Source: DATEDA01 sp963754305 (GTDB lineage Bacteria > Pseudomonadota > Gammaproteobacteria > Burkholderiales > SG8-39). Taken from it: DNA of 64,000 nt. The notes below the pieces were generated by a model, which saw nothing but the letters and a program-made list of their open reading frames with translations, was not told where the DNA came from and did no database searches. Positions 60,710 to 64,000 of this stretch are shown here, piece after piece. The stretch's first letter is position 1. Every line of letters starts with the position of its first letter. The translations under genes were made by a program, and so were the position numbers. The stretch covers positions 62,001-126,000 of the forward strand of contig CAVWFR010000004.1 in NCBI GenBank assembly GCA_963754305.1, written 5' to 3'.

Positions 60710-61995
60710 ATGCCACGCTGATGCTGGTATTTCTCGTCACCCTGATCATGGGGGTGCCCATTGCATTCACCATGGTCATCGCCGGGCTGGCCGCCGTCCT
60801 TGTGCAAGGCGCGATCGACCCGATGGTCGCGGTGCAAAACATGTTTGCCGGCATCGACAGCTTCCCGCTGCTGGCCATACCCTTCTTCATTCTGGCCGCC
60901 GAGTTGATGACGGGCGGGGCGCTCACCGAGGTCCTGCTCCGTTTCGCCAGTCAGCTGGTGGGGCACGTGCGGGGCGGTCTCGGGCACACCAACATCCTCA
61001 CATTGACCTTCTTCTCCGGCATCAGCGGCTCGGCGCTCGCCGACGTGGCGGGGCCCGGGGCAATGCTGATCCGCATGATGAGGAAAGCGGGCTACCCGGC
61101 CGAATACGCGGCAGCGCTCACCGCTTCGACCGCCATCGTCGGGCCGATCATTCCGCCGTCGATCATCATGATCGTGTACGCGCTGACCGAGAACAGCGTT
61201 TCCATCATGGGCCTCTTCCTCGGCGGCGTCGTTCCCGGCCTGATGATCACGGGGGCGCTCCTGGTGGTGAACCACTGGGTGAGCGTTCGGCGCAACTATC
61301 GAGTGAGCGACACGCGCGCGACGCTGCGCGAGATCTCGATCAGCTTCGTCAAGGCACTGCCGGCGCTCATGCTGCCGGTGATCATCCTCGGCGGGATCCA
61401 CTTTGGCGTGTTCACGCCCACCGAGGCGTCGGCGGTCGCGGTGTTCTACGCGCTGGTCGTCGGCAGGTTCCTGTACGGCACCCTCAAGTTCGACATGTTG
61501 CCGGCAATCCTCTTTCGCACCGCGATGCTCACCGCGTCGATCTTGATGATCATCGCCACCTCCGAGGTCTTCGGCTGGGTCGTGACGATCGGCCAGATTC
61601 CGCAGGCGGTCGGGCAATGGATCGCCGGCTTCCAGCTCAGCCCGCTCGCGCTGCTGCTGCTGATCAACGTCTTCCTGCTGCTGGCGGGGATCTTCATCGA
61701 GCCGCTGCCTGGCATCATGATCCTGGTGCCGATCCTGGCGCCCCTGGCGCTCGCGGCGGGCATCGATCCGCTGCAGCTCGGTATCGTGGTTATCGTAAAT
61801 CTCACGCTCGGCATGATCACGCCCCCGGTGGGTGCGCTGCTGTTCGTCACATCGATCGTGTCGGGTGTGCCGATGGGAAAGATGGCGCGCGAGCTCGCCC
61901 CGATGCTCGGGGCACAGCTCGTCGTGCTCTTGCTGCTGACGCTCGTTCCAGGCTTCAGCACGTGGCTGCCCGCGGTATTCGGGTACACGCGCTGA
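60706..61995 (+). CDS. TRAP transporter large permease (DctM type)
   Basis: A 429-residue membrane protein of about 12 helices. It has PLLAIPFFILAAELMTGG, FFSGISGSALADVAGPGAML, STAIVGPIIPPSIIMIVYAL, FGVFTPTEASAVAVFYALVV and NLTLGMITPPVGALLFVTS, all typical of DctM. Start is a GTG overlapping the small permease stop. It moves the ligand using a sodium or proton gradient. Confidence 0.95.
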   Translation: MNATLMLVFLVTLIMGVPIAFTMVIAGLAAVLVQGAIDPMVAVQNMFAGIDSFPLLAIPFFILAAELMTGGALTEVLLRFASQLVGHVRGGLGHTNILTLTFFSGISGSALADVAGPGAMLIRMMRKAGYPAEYAAALTASTAIVGPIIPPSIIMIVYALTENSVSIMGLFLGGVVPGLMITGALLVVNHWVSVRRNYRVSDTRATLREISISFVKALPALMLPVIILGGIHFGVFTPTEASAVAVFYALVVGRFLYGTLKFDMLPAILFRTAMLTASILMIIATSEVFGWVVTIGQIPQAVGQWIAGFQLSPLALLLLINVFLLLAGIFIEPLPGIMILVPILAPLALAAGIDPLQLGIVVIVNLTLGMITPPVGALLFVTSIVSGVPMGKMARELAPMLGAQLVVLLLLTLVPGFSTWLPAVFGYTR

Positions 61996-62034
61996 AGTCG
62001 GTCGTATCACAAGTGAGAGAGGAGAGAGAAGACC

Positions 62035-63042
62035 ATGAAACTCGCCAAGCTGTTGTTCAGTCTGATCGTGATGGCGGTCGTTGCCGCGCCGGCCGCGCAT
62101 GCGCAGAAGGTCCTCAAGTACGCTCACTTCCAGCCCGCGAAGGACGACCAGCCCAAGCATGTGGCGGCGCTCGCGTTCAAGGAGCACGTCGAGAAGGCGA
62201 CCAACGGCTCGATCAAGGTGGAGATCTATCCGGCCGGCCAGTTCGGCAAGGACCAGCCCACCATGGAAGGTCTCAAGCTCGGCACGCTCGAGCTCGCCGT
62301 CGCGCACGATGGGGCGATCGCGACCGTCTACAAGCAGATCGGCGTGCTGGGCATCCCGTTCCTTTACGAGAACCACGAGCACGCCTGGCGCGTGTACGAC
62401 TCGAAATGGAAGGACGAGTTCTCCGCCGACATGATCAAGAAGACCGGGATCCGCATGCTCGGCGTCGCCGATAACGGCGTGCGGCACTTCACCAACAGCC
62501 AAAAGCCGATCCAGTCGCCCGCCGACATGAAGGGGATGAAGATCCGCATCCAGCCGTCACCCGTGTTCAAGACGCTGGTGGAGTCGCTGGGTGCGTCAGC
62601 GTCCGCGATTCCCTGGGCCGAGCTGCCGACTGCGCTGCAGCAGAAGGTGGTCGACGGACAGGAGAACGGGGTGACGAACATCCTCGCGGCGAGCCTCTAC
62701 CAGAGCCAGAAATACGTGACCCTCGACGGCCACGTCTGGTCGATCCACGCGTATCTGGTCAACGAGCGCTTCTACCAAGGTCTCACGCCGGCTGAGAGGA
62801 AGGCCGTCGACGAGGGCGCCGAGAAGGCGATCGCGATCCATCGGAAGATGACGAGCGACCAGGACAAGAACGCCAAGCAGATCCTCGAGAAGGTCGGCAT
62901 GCAGGTCTACACGCCGACCGGTGCTCAGATCGGCGAGTTCAAGAAGCTCGCGCAGCCGCCGGTGAGGCAGTGGGCGGAGAAGGAGATCGGCAAGGACTAC
63001 GTCGACAGCCTGTTCAAGGCGATCGACGCCACGAAGAAGTGA
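62035..63042 (+). CDS. TRAP transporter substrate-binding protein (DctP type)
   Basis: A 335-residue periplasmic protein with signal LLFSLIVMAVVAAPAAHAQ, then KYAHFQPAKDDQPKHVAAL, KVEIYPAGQFGKDQPTMEGL, the ligand-Arg segment MKGMKIRIQPSPVFKTLVES and LPTALQQKVVDGQENGVTNI. The MKGMKIRIQPS part carries the Arg that holds the ligand carboxylate. Linked KDG kinase and aldolase suggest a uronate, gluconate-like or 2-keto-3-deoxy acid ligand. Confidence 0.94.
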   Translation: MKLAKLLFSLIVMAVVAAPAAHAQKVLKYAHFQPAKDDQPKHVAALAFKEHVEKATNGSIKVEIYPAGQFGKDQPTMEGLKLGTLELAVAHDGAIATVYKQIGVLGIPFLYENHEHAWRVYDSKWKDEFSADMIKKTGIRMLGVADNGVRHFTNSQKPIQSPADMKGMKIRIQPSPVFKTLVESLGASASAIPWAELPTALQQKVVDGQENGVTNILAASLYQSQKYVTLDGHVWSIHAYLVNERFYQGLTPAERKAVDEGAEKAIAIHRKMTSDQDKNAKQILEKVGMQVYTPTGAQIGEFKKLAQPPVRQWAEKEIGKDYVDSLFKAIDATKK

Positions 63043-63977
63043 GCCCGCCGGTCGCGATTCAGGCCATCGACATCGTCTCGATCGGCGAGCCGATGATCGA
63101 GTTCAACCAGACCTCGCCGGGCGAGCTGCGCTACCTGCAGGGTTTCGGCGGCGACTCGTCGAACATGATCATCGCCGCTGCGCGCTCCGGCGCCCGCACC
63201 GCGTACGTCACGCGGGTCGGCGACGACGAGTTCGGCCGCATGTTCCGAGCGCTGTGGGCGGCCGAAGGGGTCGACACCCGCGGCGTCGCGACCGATCCGC
63301 AGGGGCACACCGCCGTGTACTTCGTGTCCCACGGGCCGCAGGGACACGTCTTCAGCTACCTCCGCGCGGGGTCGGCGGCGAGCCGCACGCGGCCTGAGGA
63401 CTTGCCGCTCGATCTCGTCCGGAGCGCCCGGTTCGTGCACGCCTCCGGCATCGGCATGGCGATCTCATCGAGCGCATGCGATGCCGTGCTCGCGGCATTC
63501 GATGCGGGCCGCAGTGCGGGCGCGAAGATCTCGTTCGATTCGAACCTGCGGCTCAAGCTCTGGCCGCTCGCACGTGCGCGCGCGACGATCGGCGCCGCGG
63601 CGGCGATGACCGACTACTTCTTCCCGAGCATCGACGACGCGCGGAGCTTGAGCGGTCTCGATGACCCCGATGCGAACCTCGACTGGGCGCATCGTCTCGG
63701 CGCGAAGCAGGTCTTCCTCAAGCTGGGTGCCGATGGCGTGATCGCGAGTGACGGCGCGCGCCGCGAGCGCATCGCAGGGCATCGGGTGAACGCGGTCGAT
63801 GCGACCGGCGCCGGCGACTGCTTCTGTGGCACCGCGCTCGCGCGGCTCGCGGCCGGCGACTCGCTCTTCGACGCCGCGCGGTACGCAAACGCGGCGGCGG
63901 CGCTCGCCACCACCGGTTTCGGTGCGGTCGCGCCGCTGCCGCGCCCCGACGCCGTCCGCAAGCTCCTCAGGGCATGA
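63039..63977 (+). CDS. kdgK: PfkB family sugar kinase, probable 2-dehydro-3-deoxygluconokinase
   Basis: A 312-residue ribokinase-fold enzyme: VSIGEPMIEFNQTSPGELRY, GGDSSNMIIAAARSGARTAY, FDSNLRLKLWP and the catalytic GAGD in DATGAGDCFCGTALA. The FNQ and FDSNLRLKLW patterns are typical of KDG kinases, which make KDPG for Eda. GTG start overlaps the dctP stop. Confidence 0.87.
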   Translation: MSPPVAIQAIDIVSIGEPMIEFNQTSPGELRYLQGFGGDSSNMIIAAARSGARTAYVTRVGDDEFGRMFRALWAAEGVDTRGVATDPQGHTAVYFVSHGPQGHVFSYLRAGSAASRTRPEDLPLDLVRSARFVHASGIGMAISSSACDAVLAAFDAGRSAGAKISFDSNLRLKLWPLARARATIGAAAAMTDYFFPSIDDARSLSGLDDPDANLDWAHRLGAKQVFLKLGADGVIASDGARRERIAGHRVNAVDATGAGDCFCGTALARLAAGDSLFDAARYANAAAALATTGFGAVAPLPRPDAVRKLLRA

Positions 63978-63987
63978 TGGAGTGACG

Positions 63988-64000
63988 ATGACGACACAGC
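63988..64000 (+). CDS. start of a further gene (partial)
   Basis: An ATG at 63988 (MTTQ…) follows the kinase stop by ten bases with GGAG upstream. It is cut by the window end and probably continues the same operon. No family can be assigned. Confidence 0.35.

Noticed and set aside
1..64000. Mobile elements or prophage
   Set aside because: No transposase, integrase, phage structural genes or terminal repeats were seen; the M15 peptidase alone is not evidence of a prophage.

Overview
The window looks like a chromosomal segment of a free-living, aerobic betaproteobacterium (Burkholderiales/Nitrosomonadales-like). GC is very high and codon use strongly favours G or C at third positions. The local gene orders are typical of that class: argB–HAD nucleotidase–slmA; gpmA–envC–ctpA–moeB; rhodanese–grxC–secB–gpsA; comF/bioC; the aa3 oxidase block with ctaG, DUF2970, twin-TM, SURF1, ctaA, ctaB and sco; rpoH–(ftsX–ftsE)–ftsY facing M16–M16–rsmD–coaD–ferredoxin; and mutM/TPR–lolB–ispE–tRNA-Gln–prs–rplY–pth–ychF. 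No phage, insertion sequence, transposase or CRISPR array was seen.

Layout. 1–11 kb holds housekeeping genes: the argB end, peptidase M15, nucleotidase, slmA, moeB/thiF, ctpA, a wrecked envC, gpmA, then rhodanese–grxC–secB–SH3–gpsA, dodecin, trmL, comF and bioC. 11.4–21 kb is a complete cytochrome c oxidase locus, both structural (ctaC with fused cytochrome c, ctaD, ctaE) and assembly (a 32-aa small protein, ctaG, DUF2970, SURF1, a SCO-like protein, heme A synthase, heme O synthase, Sco). It is preceded by a 13-bp tandem repeat. 21–27 kb holds rpoH under a CIRCE-overlapped promoter, a 5' scrap of ftsE with ftsX missing, ftsY, and the divergent M16 pair, rsmD, coaD and ferredoxin. 27–39 kb holds a dynamin-like GTPase, mutM, the lolB–ispE–tRNA-Gln–prs–rplY–pth–ychF block, a small ribbon-helix-helix operon and a second Fpg/MutM.

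39–46.6 kb is more accessory: DsrE, an AraC regulator with cupin domain, a DUF2868 membrane protein plus DUF3482 GTPase, and a Cpx-like two-component system with a Spy/CpxP-type periplasmic protein and a CpxR-like box. 46.6–54 kb is a peptide/nickel-type ABC transporter (dppDFABC), an M20 peptidase and a GST, riddled with single-base frameshifts. 54–64 kb is catabolic: AidB-like acyl-CoA dehydrogenase, Bug/TctC binding protein, semialdehyde dehydrogenase, then KDPG aldolase, GntR repressor, TRAP transporter and KDG-type kinase, probably for a sugar acid.

The most interesting signal is that the two halves of one cell-separation machine are damaged at loci 17 kb apart. envC has lost its 5' part and carries at least four frameshifts. 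ftsE is reduced to a scrambled 5' fragment and ftsX is absent from its usual place between ftsE and rpoH. EnvC is the amidase activator controlled by FtsEX, so this looks like loss of a whole pathway rather than random decay. The frameshift island at 47.4–53.9 kb is the other major anomaly, and could be real decay or poor local consensus. Start sites were chosen by family alignment, start-stop overlaps and Shine-Dalgarno position; all function calls rest on motif recognition without database searches.
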